This document shows, one piece after another, positions 39,841 to 49,435 of a stretch of 64,000 nt of DNA. Source of the stretch: ZC4RG29 sp964521255. Its GTDB lineage: Bacteria; Bacteroidota; Bacteroidia; Cytophagales; Cyclobacteriaceae. How positions within the stretch are numbered: the stretch's first letter is position 1; each line of letters begins with the position of its first letter. Where the stretch lies: positions 1 through 64,000 of the forward strand of contig CAZFRM010000025.1 of NCBI GenBank assembly GCA_964521255.1, in the 5' to 3' direction. The translations under genes were made by a program, and so were the position numbers. Under the pieces are notes generated by a model that did no database searches, was not told the DNA's origin, and was given only the letters and a program-made list of their open reading frames with translations.

Positions 39841-42156
39841 ATGGCGAAAAAGCAGTGGGCACAGGTTGGCAAACGTAAGCTTGAGATATCAAACCTTGAC
39901 AAGGTTCTCTTTCCGGATGACAACATCGTCAAAGCGGAGATCATTGAATACTATTTAAAGATAGCGCCTACACTTCTCAATCACGTGAAAGGCCGTGCCC
40001 TTACGTTAGTCCGGTTTCCGGACGGAATTTATGGTGAAAGTTTTTATCAAAAGAACCGACCTGAGTGGGCACCCGACTGGCTGGAGTTTGTAAGACTTGG
40101 AAAGGAAAAAAAGGATTACATAATTGCTACTGAACCTGCTTCACTGGTATGGTTGGCAAATCTCGCTTCACTCGAACTTCATCAGTTGCATGGACGCAAG
40201 CCCCACTTTGATGAACCCGATTACATGGTCTTTGATCTTGATCCTCCGGAAGGTTATGATTTCAAAAAAGTAGTTGAAGTTGCGCTTGAGTTGAAAGAAT
40301 ATCTTGAACCCTTTGGTTATACACCTTTCGCGAAAACTACCGGAGGTAAAGGCATTCATGTGTGTTGCCCCATAGAACCCAAATGGGATTTCCACACAGT
40401 GTTTGAAGCAGCCCAATTACTGGCTACACCATTTGTTGATAACCGATCATCGACACTGACCTTGCAAATAAAAAAAGATGCCCGTAAGGGAAGAATGCTT
40501 ATTGACATATTTCGTATCCGGTCAGGGCAGAGCATTGTATCACCTTACAGCATTCGCGGCAGGAAGGGCGCTCCTGTCTCAATGCCTTTGAAATGGAATG
40601 ATCTAGCCGATACAACAAGTCCGCTGGAATACAACATTCACACAGCGTTAGAGAAAGTTATTAGTGATGGTGATGCGTGGGAAGGTTTTGATGCTTATGC
40701 TGTTGAGTTACATACACATCGAAAAACAAAGATTGAAAAAGGTAAGAAGTTACCTGTGTCGGGCAAGCGAAAAACTCCCGAGCAGTTAGAAACGTATTCT
40801 AAAAAACGAGACTTCGATAAAACACCTGAACCCACAGCCCGGATCATTGATGAAGGCGGAAATAATTTTGTTGTGCATCGTCATCATGCATCACATCTTC
40901 ATTATGATCTCCGCCTTGAGCAAGACGGAGTTTTAAAATCGTGGGCCGTGCCTAAAGGATTGCCACCGCATCCGGGAGTTAAGAGACTGGCAGTGCAAAC
41001 CGAAGACCATCCGAGAGAGTATTTGACTTTTGATGGCAAAATTCCGAAGGGACAATATGGTGCTGGAGAAATGTGGATTTATGCTTTCGGAAAATACCAG
41101 ATAACGAAAGATAAGAAAGACGGATTTTATTTTCGATTAAGCAGCAAGGAAGTGAATGGTGAATATCGAATCTATAAGATCAAGCAGAAAGAGTGGTTGC
41201 TTGAGCGCGTAGACACACCGCAGATCGATTACCTCCATGCCAATATTGAACCCATGCTTTCTGAAAGTGATAACAAACCTCCTAAAGGAAAAGATTATGT
41301 ATATGAATTAAAATGGGATGGCATTCGCGCCATGATTTATCTGGAAGATGCACAGGTGAGAATCATGACACGTAATCAAAATGATGTGACTAAAAAATTT
41401 CCTGAATTACAGATTGCTGATAAAGCATTTCGTGCAACGTGCGGCGTCTTTGATGCGGAAATTGTTTCGCTTGATGCTGCAGGAAAACCGGTATTCAAAA
41501 AAGTTATTAACCGTATGATGACCAATGGCGATTCAAATATTATACGGCAGTCGAAATCAAACTCGGTTTACTGCTACATTTTTGATTGTCTTTACCTGGA
41601 TGGTCGGCCGCTAACGAATGAATCATTATTGAAGCGGCGTGAATGGTTAAAAGATGCTGTGCGGCATGATACACCTTATCGCATAAGTGAAATTGTTGAG
41701 GATGGAGATGGTTTGTTTGAAGCAGCAAGGCAACATAGTCTTGAAGGTATCATGGCGAAAGTAAGTGATAGCAAATACCTTCCAGGTAAACGTTCCGACT
41801 ACTGGCTGAAGATCAAGGTCAGGCAAACTGCCGAGGTATTAATTATCGGTTACACAAAAGGAAAAGGGGATCGTGAAAAAACCTTTGGTGCGTTACACAT
41901 TGGTGAAAAGAAAAACGGTGATTTGCTCTATCGTGGAAAAGTAGGAACGGGATTCGATGATGCTTTGATGAAGGATATTGATAAAGTGATAAAGAACCTT
42001 AACGTGATAAAGAAGCCCATCAAAGATAAAATATTGGATGAAAAGGTAAGTGTGTGGGTAGAACCTGAGCTATTCATTGAGGTTTCATTCTCAAAACTTA
42101 CGCCGGATAATATGTTCCGGGAACCTGTTTTTGTCAGAATGAGGCCTGATCTTTAG
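39841..42156 (+). CDS. ligD: Multifunctional DNA ligase D (Pol-PE-Lig order)
   Basis: LigD, the ATP-dependent ligase of bacterial non-homologous end joining. The 771 residues read polymerase/primase (about 1-290; SNLDKVLFPDD, catalytic VFDLDPPEGYDF, AKTTGGKGIHVCCP), then 3'-phosphoesterase (about 330-470; FVVHRHHASHLHYDLRLEQD and EDHPREYLTFDGKIPKGQYG), then ligase (about 478-771; adenylated lysine K491 in YELKWDGIRA, and LEGIMAKVSDSKY). The order matches mycobacterial LigD and not the Pseudomonas PE-Lig-Pol order. The partner Ku is encoded at 14211-15056. All catalytic residues checked are intact. Confidence 0.96.
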   Translation: MAKKQWAQVGKRKLEISNLDKVLFPDDNIVKAEIIEYYLKIAPTLLNHVKGRALTLVRFPDGIYGESFYQKNRPEWAPDWLEFVRLGKEKKDYIIATEPASLVWLANLASLELHQLHGRKPHFDEPDYMVFDLDPPEGYDFKKVVEVALELKEYLEPFGYTPFAKTTGGKGIHVCCPIEPKWDFHTVFEAAQLLATPFVDNRSSTLTLQIKKDARKGRMLIDIFRIRSGQSIVSPYSIRGRKGAPVSMPLKWNDLADTTSPLEYNIHTALEKVISDGDAWEGFDAYAVELHTHRKTKIEKGKKLPVSGKRKTPEQLETYSKKRDFDKTPEPTARIIDEGGNNFVVHRHHASHLHYDLRLEQDGVLKSWAVPKGLPPHPGVKRLAVQTEDHPREYLTFDGKIPKGQYGAGEMWIYAFGKYQITKDKKDGFYFRLSSKEVNGEYRIYKIKQKEWLLERVDTPQIDYLHANIEPMLSESDNKPPKGKDYVYELKWDGIRAMIYLEDAQVRIMTRNQNDVTKKFPELQIADKAFRATCGVFDAEIVSLDAAGKPVFKKVINRMMTNGDSNIIRQSKSNSVYCYIFDCLYLDGRPLTNESLLKRREWLKDAVRHDTPYRISEIVEDGDGLFEAARQHSLEGIMAKVSDSKYLPGKRSDYWLKIKVRQTAEVLIIGYTKGKGDREKTFGALHIGEKKNGDLLYRGKVGTGFDDALMKDIDKVIKNLNVIKKPIKDKILDEKVSVWVEPELFIEVSFSKLTPDNMFREPVFVRMRPDL

Positions 42157-42167
42157 GGTGAAAAATT

Positions 42168-42175
42168 TAAATTTG
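42168..42175 (+). promoter_or_regulatory. Candidate -7 box (TAAATTTG) upstream of the LpoB-like gene
   Basis: TAAATTTG fits TAnnTTTG and lies 12 bp after the ligD stop and 78 bp before the lipoprotein start. No matched -33 element is evident. Confidence 0.3.
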
Positions 42176-42252
42176 GTGCATTGCCAACATTTTAATTCAA
42201 AGACCCGTAAATCAGGCAGGATTTTTGGATATTCTTTTAAAACAAATAACCT

Positions 42253-42828
42253 ATGCTAATCAGAACATTGCTATTGTTTTCATGTGCACTCATTTTCTCT
42301 TGCTCCAAGAAAGTAACGCGCGTAACGCCTGACACACAGATCGATTTGAGTGGCCGCTGGAATGATACCGATTCCAGGATGGTTGCTGATCAGATGATCT
42401 ATGATCTATTTAATTCCGAGGATTTCAAAACATACGCTAGCGATAAGGGAAGTAAACCCGTGATTATTGTTGGTTATATTAGAAATAAAACTTCCGAACA
42501 TATTGATGCTGATAATTATGTAAAAAAATTAGAAGTGGTGATTCATAATTCGAGGGTAGCTGACCTGGTTGAGTCCAATGAATTCAGAGATGCCTTAAGG
42601 AAGGAGAGGGCAGAGCAACAGGATTTTGCCGATCCATCCACCGTTAAAAAATTTGGTAAAGAACTCGGGGCTGACCTGATGCTATTTGGCGACATGACTT
42701 CTGAAACAGACGTATACAATAAAAAACGAGTCGTAAATTATGTCACAACTTTATTTTTAACTGACATTGAAACAAACCGCCGGATTTGGTATGGTCAACA
42801 CGAAATCAAAAAGTTTGTAAAGAATTAA
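42253..42828 (+). CDS. LpoB-like penicillin-binding-protein activator lipoprotein
   Basis: A 191-residue lipoprotein (signal MLIRTLLLFSCALIFSC, lipobox Cys) with an LpoB/PBP-activator domain. It has the characteristic LSGRWNDTDSRMVADQMIYD opening, a VIIVGYIRNKTSEHIDADNY strand-helix pair, and LGADLMLFGDMTSETDVYN then LTDIETNRRIWYG at the end. In Enterobacteria LpoB stimulates PBP1b from the outer membrane; the Bacteroidota homologue's target is not shown. It is followed after 8 bp by a second lipoprotein gene of COG3014 type, a pairing I recall from other genomes. A shared envelope role is likely. Confidence 0.85.
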   Translation: MLIRTLLLFSCALIFSCSKKVTRVTPDTQIDLSGRWNDTDSRMVADQMIYDLFNSEDFKTYASDKGSKPVIIVGYIRNKTSEHIDADNYVKKLEVVIHNSRVADLVESNEFRDALRKERAEQQDFADPSTVKKFGKELGADLMLFGDMTSETDVYNKKRVVNYVTTLFLTDIETNRRIWYGQHEIKKFVKN

Positions 42829-42836
42829 ACCTGTCG

Positions 42837-44240
42837 ATGTACAAGCTAATTCAATTTGCCTTTGTCATCATTCTGCTAAGTGTAGTTTCCTCCTGCGCCA
42901 ATTACTACCATTCACAGCAAAATTTTAATACGGAATTTGAGAAAGGTGATTTGCGAAAAGCCTTAGAAACCTTGCAACGAAACGACAAACTTTCTAACAG
43001 CAAGAGCAGATTTATTTACTATGCTAACAATGGCTTGATTCTTTCTATCCTTGGCAAGTATCGTGAAAGCAATGAATATTTCGAAAATGCATTTTTGTTT
43101 GGTGAAGACTATCGCATTAACTACCTGAACGAAGCAGCGTCTTATCTTACTAACCCTCTCGTTACGGTTTATCGTGGAGAAGACCATGAACATCTTATGG
43201 TGCTGTACTATAAAGCCATCAACTATCTCAAAATGAATAAGTATGAGGAGGCTCTGATAGAATGCCGCCGTCTTAACATCAGGCTTCAGCAGTTAAGTGA
43301 TAAATATTCTTCTGAAAGTAAATATCAACGTGATGCTTTCTGTCATACGTTAATGGGAATTATTTATCAGGCTTCAAAAGATTTTAATAACGCTTTCATT
43401 GCTTACCGGAATGCGTTAGAGATTTATGATAAGGATTACGCGCGTCTCTTTAATGTCAAGACTCCCGATCAATTGAAAATTGATTTAATGAATACCGCGT
43501 ACTGGTCAGGATTTCATGAAGAATTTCAACAATACCGTGAGCGGTTCGGAATGTTTGATTATCAGCCTCAGAAATTTGTTGCAGAGCTTGTATTCTTTTG
43601 GCACAATGGGTTAAGCCCGGTGAAAGACGAATGGAGCATAAACTTTGTGATTCGTTCAAAGCCTGATAATTGGGTAGTTTTTACTAACGATGAACTGGGT
43701 TTGAGTTTTCCGTTCAGACTGGATAATGACAATGATCGTTCAAACTTATCTAAGTTGGAAATTTATCGCGTGGCATTTCCCCGGTACAGGGAACGTGCTG
43801 TGTTTTATCAAAATGCCAAAATCATAGCGGGAGAAAAAGAATATCCACTTCAGTTGGCGGAAGATATTAACAAAATTGCTGTCCATAGTTTAAGAGAACG
43901 CATGACGCTTGAGTTCAGTAAAGGGTTGCTCCGTGCGGCCTTAAAGAAAGCGACTGAGCATAGTATACGCAAAGAGGATGAATCGTTGGGGGCTATAATT
44001 GGTTTAATGAATGCTATCACAGAACATGCCGACACACGAAATTGGCAGACACTTCCTCATAATATTTCGTATGGCCGGGTTCCAATGGATGAAGGTAATA
44101 ACAGTGTAAGATTTGAATTGACTGAGCCTTCTGGAAATATAATTGAGCATGATTTCACCTATACAGCACAACGGCAACAAACACTTTTTCACACCTTCTC
44201 ATCGTTAGAATCTCAAGGTTTAACGGGCCGTTACTACTGA
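42837..44240 (+). CDS. COG3014-type TPR-like lipoprotein
   Basis: A 467-residue lipoprotein. I choose the ATG at 42837, which gives MYKLIQFAFVIILLSVVSSC with a lipobox; an ATG at 42786 would overlap the preceding gene and hide the signal. The first half contains TPR-like helices (YANNGLILSILGKYRESNEY, LYYKAINYLKMNKYEEALIE, TLMGIIYQASKDFNNAFIAY). The second half is a beta-rich domain with FPRYRERAVFYQNAKIIAGE. It lies directly behind the LpoB-like gene, suggesting the two act together at the outer membrane or cell wall. Its biochemical role is unknown. Confidence 0.8.
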   Translation: MYKLIQFAFVIILLSVVSSCANYYHSQQNFNTEFEKGDLRKALETLQRNDKLSNSKSRFIYYANNGLILSILGKYRESNEYFENAFLFGEDYRINYLNEAASYLTNPLVTVYRGEDHEHLMVLYYKAINYLKMNKYEEALIECRRLNIRLQQLSDKYSSESKYQRDAFCHTLMGIIYQASKDFNNAFIAYRNALEIYDKDYARLFNVKTPDQLKIDLMNTAYWSGFHEEFQQYRERFGMFDYQPQKFVAELVFFWHNGLSPVKDEWSINFVIRSKPDNWVVFTNDELGLSFPFRLDNDNDRSNLSKLEIYRVAFPRYRERAVFYQNAKIIAGEKEYPLQLAEDINKIAVHSLRERMTLEFSKGLLRAALKKATEHSIRKEDESLGAIIGLMNAITEHADTRNWQTLPHNISYGRVPMDEGNNSVRFELTEPSGNIIEHDFTYTAQRQQTLFHTFSSLESQGLTGRYY

Positions 44241-44355
44241 TATTAGGATGATATGGGTTTTTAAATTACTTTTGCTGTTTAAAATACAGATAATGAGTCG
44301 TTTATATTTTTAACGACGTTCCTTTTATTTTTGTGACTTTGAATTCCATCTAAAC

Positions 44356-45387
44356 TTGAGGAAGAGAATTACATGCCTTCTCCTTTTGTGCTGTTTAGTA
44401 AGCGGCATACCGGCAGCTTTTGCTCAATATGAAAAGGAAAAAGATGCTTCTATTCCACTGGAGCATTTCTATATCCAACGAAAAGGTACCTCCGGTCTTC
44501 GATCCCTTCTTTCAAAAGTCTACTTTGGATTCAGCACCGGCTACGGACAAACCTTTTTCAAGCACGATCTTGAAGGATACGGAATCTTTCAAAATCCCAA
44601 TTCAGCGCCAAAAATATTTCCGTCGGGACAGGTAGGAGCAGGTTATTCAAATTGGTTTAACCGTGCAACAACCGCTACCAACACAACAACACCTGGAACG
44701 TTTCTGGTGAATTCCGATACAGCATCGATTGGCTTCAAAAGTAGCTCGTGGAGTATTCCCTTTAAGCTTACCGCACATGTTGAGTTTGAGCGATATCGAA
44801 TAGGAGGTGGTTATTCAGTTGAATACATGCACATCGGAGATTTCAAGCCAACCAGCTATTCCGATAACATTAATAATTTTTCACCGGAAGACCCCAGTAT
44901 ATTTTTGCAGAAATACTTTTTCTATTTAGGTGGCGCTGTCTACCGTTACTACGATTACCTTTTGGTAGTAGATGCCAATGTAGGAGGCTACAACCTGGGA
45001 AATAGTTTTGATAAAAGCATAATCAAGAAAGGCGCTTACCTGAATTTCGGTGTGACTATAGAAAGAGAAATGTCGGAATATTTTAAGCTCTTTGCCCGGC
45101 CGTCGTATGAATTGAAAAGTTATAAACTGAATATCCCGGAGTCATCAAGTATCACACACAAGTTCAATGCCTTTTACATCAATATCGGTGCAACGTACAG
45201 GCTCCCGGAATTAAGGCGGTGCCCTGTTAAAACTTGTCATGGACAGATTACCCATGCACATGGTAACAGAGAGTATAGAAGCCGTATGCACCCATTCTAC
45301 AAAAAACAAAATCCACATTACGGGGAGAATTACCCCACCTTACTTAAGTACAAGGGAAAAAACAAGAAGAAACTTAATCCTTATTAA
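44356..45387 (+). CDS. Probable outer-membrane protein with TTG start
   Basis: A 343-residue protein beginning at TTG (44356), the only start that yields a signal peptide (MRKRITCLLLLCCLVSGIPAAFA); an in-frame stop lies at 44311 and no ATG is available until deep in the sequence. The body has aromatic, alternating strands (VYFGFSTGYGQTFFKHDLEG, YRIGGGYSVEYMHIGDF, FYLGGAVYRYYDYLLVVDAN, FYINIGATYRLPELR), consistent with a beta-barrel. The C-terminal tail is basic (CPVKTCHGQITHAHGNREY, ending KYKGKNKKKLNPY). A TATTTTTG box at 44326-44333 fits a -7 promoter. Function unknown. Confidence 0.72.
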   Translation: MRKRITCLLLLCCLVSGIPAAFAQYEKEKDASIPLEHFYIQRKGTSGLRSLLSKVYFGFSTGYGQTFFKHDLEGYGIFQNPNSAPKIFPSGQVGAGYSNWFNRATTATNTTTPGTFLVNSDTASIGFKSSSWSIPFKLTAHVEFERYRIGGGYSVEYMHIGDFKPTSYSDNINNFSPEDPSIFLQKYFFYLGGAVYRYYDYLLVVDANVGGYNLGNSFDKSIIKKGAYLNFGVTIEREMSEYFKLFARPSYELKSYKLNIPESSSITHKFNAFYINIGATYRLPELRRCPVKTCHGQITHAHGNREYRSRMHPFYKKQNPHYGENYPTLLKYKGKNKKKLNPY

Positions 45388-45543
45388 GCTGAAAGTTTTC
45401 CGGCTTCACGACCTTTCGATTCAACAATTTTAAGTCTCAGAAACGAATAAGCTTTGGGCTTTTTGCTTTTAGCTTTCTGCTTTTTAATCTATCTTGCGGG
45501 GCCTTAAAAACAGGCCATTTTATATTCTTAAATCAATTGCTAG

Positions 45544-48042
45544 ATGGCAGAAGATACCGGTAGCCAAGCGCCTGGCCGACAAAGTATAATTCCAATAAAC
45601 ATTGAAGATGAAATGAGAGGTGCCTACATCGACTATTCGATGTCGGTCATCGTTTCCCGCGCATTACCAGATGTAAGAGATGGATTGAAGCCTGTGCATC
45701 GAAGGGTGCTATTTGGAATGCAGGAGTTGGGTGTAAACTACAACAAGCCGTATAAAAAGTCTGCCCGTATTGTAGGGGAAGTTCTGGGTAAATACCATCC
45801 GCACGGAGATGCTTCAGTATATGATACCATGGTTCGCATGGCGCAGGATTGGTCTTTGCGCTACACTTTGGTTGATGGACAGGGAAACTTTGGTTCCATT
45901 GACGGAGATTTTCCGGCAGCGATGCGTTACACCGAAGCAAGACTACGAAGGATTGCAGAAGAACTCCTTGCTGATATCAACAAAGATACGGTTGACTTTC
46001 AGCCCAACTTTGACGATTCACTGACTGAGCCTACCGTGCTGCCTGCCAAGTTGCCTAACCTGTTGGTGAATGGTTCATCCGGCATTGCCGTGGGTATGGC
46101 TACTAACATGGCTCCTCACAATCTTCGCGAGGTGGTTGATGGTATCATTTCTTATATAGATAATAATGAGGTCACTATCGAAGATATCATGAAATATATA
46201 ACAGCTCCTGATTTCCCGACAGGGGCAATAATTTATGGGATCAACGGTGTAAGAGAAGCGTATAGAACGGGTCGGGGTAAAATTATTGTCCGGGCAAAAG
46301 CTGAAATCATCACCAATGCAAATGGTCGCGATCAGATTGTGGTGACTGAAATTCCTTATATGGTCAACAAAGCGCTGATGATAGAGAAGACAGCAGCGTT
46401 CATCAACGAAAAAAAGATTGAAGGCATAAGTGACATTCGTGATGAGTCAGATCGTGATGGTTACCGTGTTGTATATGATCTGAAGCGAGATGCCATTCCA
46501 AACATTGTTCTCAATAACTTATTCAAGTACACTCAGCTTCAAACCTCCTTTGGTGTTAATAACGTTGCTCTCGTAAAAGGAAGGCCGCTGACACTTAACC
46601 TTAAAGACCTGATCAAACACTTTGTTGATCACCGTCATGAAGTAGTAATACGTCGTACGAAATTTGAGCTTGCAGAAGCAGAAAGACGCGCTCACATTTT
46701 GGAAGGTTACCTGATAGCGCTTGATAATCTTGACGAAGTAATTTCCCTTATTCGCAGTTCAAAAGATCCTGAGACAGCGAAGAATGGATTGATCACTCGT
46801 TTTGCATTGTCTGAAATTCAGGCGAAAGCAATTCTTGATATGCGCCTGCAACGTCTCACCGGACTTGAACGCGATAAGATTCAACAGGAATACCAGGAGG
46901 TTAAGGAGCTCATTGGAAAACTAAATGAGATACTGGCCAGCGAACCGATGCGGATGCAAATCATCAAAGATGAGCTGACAGAAATCAAAGAACGTTACGG
47001 CGATAACAGAAGAACTGAAGTTGTTCACAATGATGATGATATCACAACCGAGGATATGATCGCCAATGAAGATATGGTAATTACCATTTCAAACCAGGGG
47101 TATGTCAAACGAACTTTGCTTGCAGAATATCGCACACAAGGACGCGGTGGAATTGGCTCACGTGGTGTGTCTACAAAAGTTGATGATTTCACGGAACACT
47201 TATTTATTGCGCAGGCTCACAATTCTCTTTTGATCTTTACTGATCAGGGTAAAGTATATTGGAAAAAGGCTTATGAGATTCCGGAAGGATCTAAAACTTC
47301 ACAAGGCAGAGCAATACAGAACCTTATTAATATTGAGCCAGGCGACAGGGTACGAACTGTAATAAATGTAAAGTCATTGGATGATGAGCATTATATAAAT
47401 AACAATTTTGTAATCCTTTGTACACAAAACGGAACCATTAAGAAAACTTCTCTTGAGGCCTATTCGAGGCCCCGTCAGGGTGGGATCACAGCGATCACCA
47501 TTCACGATGGCGATAGACTTTTAAATGCCTCATTAACAAATGGTAATAATCATATTGTTATAGCAAAATCAGAGGGTAAAGCTGTACACTTTCACGAATC
47601 AGATGTCAGACCAATGGGCCGTACTGCCGCGGGAGTTAGGGGCGTAACGTTAGATTCTGCCAATGACAAAGTTATAGGTATGGTTTGTATTACGCGCGAA
47701 GACGCTAACTTGCTGGTGGTTTCAGAAAAAGGTTTTGGTAAGCGGTCATCAATGGATGATTACAGAATTACCAAGCGTGGCGGCAAGGGAGTTAAAACCA
47801 TCAATATCACCGACAAAACTGGCAAGCTTGTTGCCATCAAGGAGGTTGGAGATGATGATGAACTGATGATTATTAACCGTTCAGGAATAACCATTCGAAT
47901 TAAAGTGGGCGAGCTTCGGGTTATGGGACGGGCCACGCAAGGTGTTCGGCTCATCAAATTAAATGATGATGATCAAATATCTTCCATCGAAAAGATCCAG
48001 AAAATTGAGGAAGAAAACTCAAGTGAACATATACCATCTTAA
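45544..48042 (+). CDS. gyrA: DNA gyrase subunit A
   Basis: GyrA breaks and rejoins DNA to introduce negative supercoils together with GyrB. The 832-residue protein has the usual opening (IIPINIEDEMRGAYIDYSMS), the catalytic Tyr Y129 in AAMRYTEARL and the GyrA box QGRGGIG-type element near 535 (RTQGRGGIGSRGV), with the six-bladed C-terminal DNA-wrapping domain from about 515. In the quinolone-determining region HPHGDASVYDTMVR, the position of E. coli Ser83 is Ala90, while the Asp87 equivalent (D94) is kept. The gene is followed after 28 bp by a TPR gene on the same strand. Confidence 0.98.
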   Translation: MAEDTGSQAPGRQSIIPINIEDEMRGAYIDYSMSVIVSRALPDVRDGLKPVHRRVLFGMQELGVNYNKPYKKSARIVGEVLGKYHPHGDASVYDTMVRMAQDWSLRYTLVDGQGNFGSIDGDFPAAMRYTEARLRRIAEELLADINKDTVDFQPNFDDSLTEPTVLPAKLPNLLVNGSSGIAVGMATNMAPHNLREVVDGIISYIDNNEVTIEDIMKYITAPDFPTGAIIYGINGVREAYRTGRGKIIVRAKAEIITNANGRDQIVVTEIPYMVNKALMIEKTAAFINEKKIEGISDIRDESDRDGYRVVYDLKRDAIPNIVLNNLFKYTQLQTSFGVNNVALVKGRPLTLNLKDLIKHFVDHRHEVVIRRTKFELAEAERRAHILEGYLIALDNLDEVISLIRSSKDPETAKNGLITRFALSEIQAKAILDMRLQRLTGLERDKIQQEYQEVKELIGKLNEILASEPMRMQIIKDELTEIKERYGDNRRTEVVHNDDDITTEDMIANEDMVITISNQGYVKRTLLAEYRTQGRGGIGSRGVSTKVDDFTEHLFIAQAHNSLLIFTDQGKVYWKKAYEIPEGSKTSQGRAIQNLINIEPGDRVRTVINVKSLDDEHYINNNFVILCTQNGTIKKTSLEAYSRPRQGGITAITIHDGDRLLNASLTNGNNHIVIAKSEGKAVHFHESDVRPMGRTAAGVRGVTLDSANDKVIGMVCITREDANLLVVSEKGFGKRSSMDDYRITKRGGKGVKTINITDKTGKLVAIKEVGDDDELMIINRSGITIRIKVGELRVMGRATQGVRLIKLNDDDQISSIEKIQKIEEENSSEHIPS

Positions 48043-48070
48043 AACTTAAACAACCTAATATCTGACTAAA

Positions 48071-49252
48071 ATGAAACGTGCATTACTCATTCTATTACTA
48101 ATACCAGCGTTGGTGTTTGGACAAAAGGCTGTAAAGCCAAATCTGAATAAGGCACTCGCCGCCTGGAAAGCAGGTAAGCTTGATGAAGCAAAGGAAATTA
48201 TTGATGCTGCTACTACCTATGAAAAGACAATGGGTAATGGTGAGACGTGGTACTATCGGGGATTGATCTATGCTTCTCTTGACACCACTTCAAATGAAGC
48301 TTATAAAAGTCTGGCGCCAGATGCATTTAATGTTGCGCTCGAATCTTTTGCTAAGGCTGATCAAATGGGAAAGCCCAACAATGAATATCACATCACCGAT
48401 GCAAATGGTTTTCCTTTATTAAAAAGCCAACAGATTGCGATATGGTCAAATACATATTTAAATAATGGCGCAGGACTTTATCAGGATGATGATCTTGAAG
48501 GAGCTTTGATGAACTTTGAGAAAGTACAAAAGATATCCCCCAATGATACCACTGCCTATTTTTACTCCGGCTTTGTTGCTAACAGCCTGGAGAAGTACGA
48601 CCTCGCCATCGACAATTTTAGAAAGTATATAGAAAAAGGTGGTACATCACCTGATGCATACTCTATGATGATTAATATTTATAATGGCCCGAAAGAAGAC
48701 AAGGTGAAAGGACTGGAAGTGGTACGCGAGGCGAAACAAAAATTTCCTAATCATCCTGATTTTGGCAAAATAGAAATCGGTATTCTAATAGATCAGGGAA
48801 AAATTGAGGAGGCAAAGACAGGTCTTGAAGAAGCTATTAAGAAAGAGCCTGACAATAAAGTTCTTCACTTTTATCTGGGCTATGCCAACTCTTCATTGAA
48901 TAACAGTGAAGCAGCTGTGAAAAATTATCAGGAAGCTTTACGTATTGATCCGAAATATTTTGAAGCTCAACTTTTTTTAGCAAAGGAAATGTACAAGTCG
49001 GCTGCAGTGATAAAGAAGGAAATGTCCAATCTTGGTATCAGCGCTGATGATAAGAAAAAACGGTTTGAATTGGATAAAGTACTTGTTGAAAAATTAAAAG
49101 TGGCATTACCTTATTGGGAACAAGCAGAAAAAATTAACCCTGCTGACCAGGAAGTACTTGACCAGTTGTATAGCATTTATGGTGATTTGGGAATGGACGC
49201 CCAGGTAAAACGTGTTGAAGGGCGATATAAAGAATTAGGAATGGATAACTAA
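48071..49252 (+). CDS. Secreted TPR-repeat protein
   Basis: A 393-residue protein with a signal peptide (MKRALLILLLIPALVFGQ) and TPR repeats through most of its length: LNKALAAWKAGKLDEAKEII, AYFYSGFVANSLEKYDLAID, ILIDQGKIEEAKTGLEEAIK and FYLGYANSSLNNSEAAVKNY. It acts as a scaffold in the periplasm or envelope; no partner is evident. The 28-bp gap from gyrA and the shared strand suggest co-transcription, though a function link with gyrase is not implied. A terminator follows at 49276. Confidence 0.85.
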   Translation: MKRALLILLLIPALVFGQKAVKPNLNKALAAWKAGKLDEAKEIIDAATTYEKTMGNGETWYYRGLIYASLDTTSNEAYKSLAPDAFNVALESFAKADQMGKPNNEYHITDANGFPLLKSQQIAIWSNTYLNNGAGLYQDDDLEGALMNFEKVQKISPNDTTAYFYSGFVANSLEKYDLAIDNFRKYIEKGGTSPDAYSMMINIYNGPKEDKVKGLEVVREAKQKFPNHPDFGKIEIGILIDQGKIEEAKTGLEEAIKKEPDNKVLHFYLGYANSSLNNSEAAVKNYQEALRIDPKYFEAQLFLAKEMYKSAAVIKKEMSNLGISADDKKKRFELDKVLVEKLKVALPYWEQAEKINPADQEVLDQLYSIYGDLGMDAQVKRVEGRYKELGMDN

Positions 49253-49275
49253 ACTTTGAATAAGTTTTAAGGATA

Positions 49276-49308
49276 ATAAGGCGCCCAAAAGGCGCTTTAT
49301 TTTTTTGC
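49276..49308 (+). terminator. Rho-independent terminator after the TPR gene
   Basis: Stem ataaggcgcc/ggcgctttat (49276-49285 and 49291-49300, one G-T pair) with loop caaaa, followed by a T run. It closes the gyrA-TPR transcription unit. Confidence 0.88.
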
Positions 49309-49435
49309 CGATTACCGTTTATCAAAATTGCCTGACATAAAGTATTTTGACAATGGATTAAATTGAATTTTTTATACTTTCAAACCGGTTGATCCACTGG
49401 TCAAATATTAAAATAAAAGTGAACACAATCTTTTT

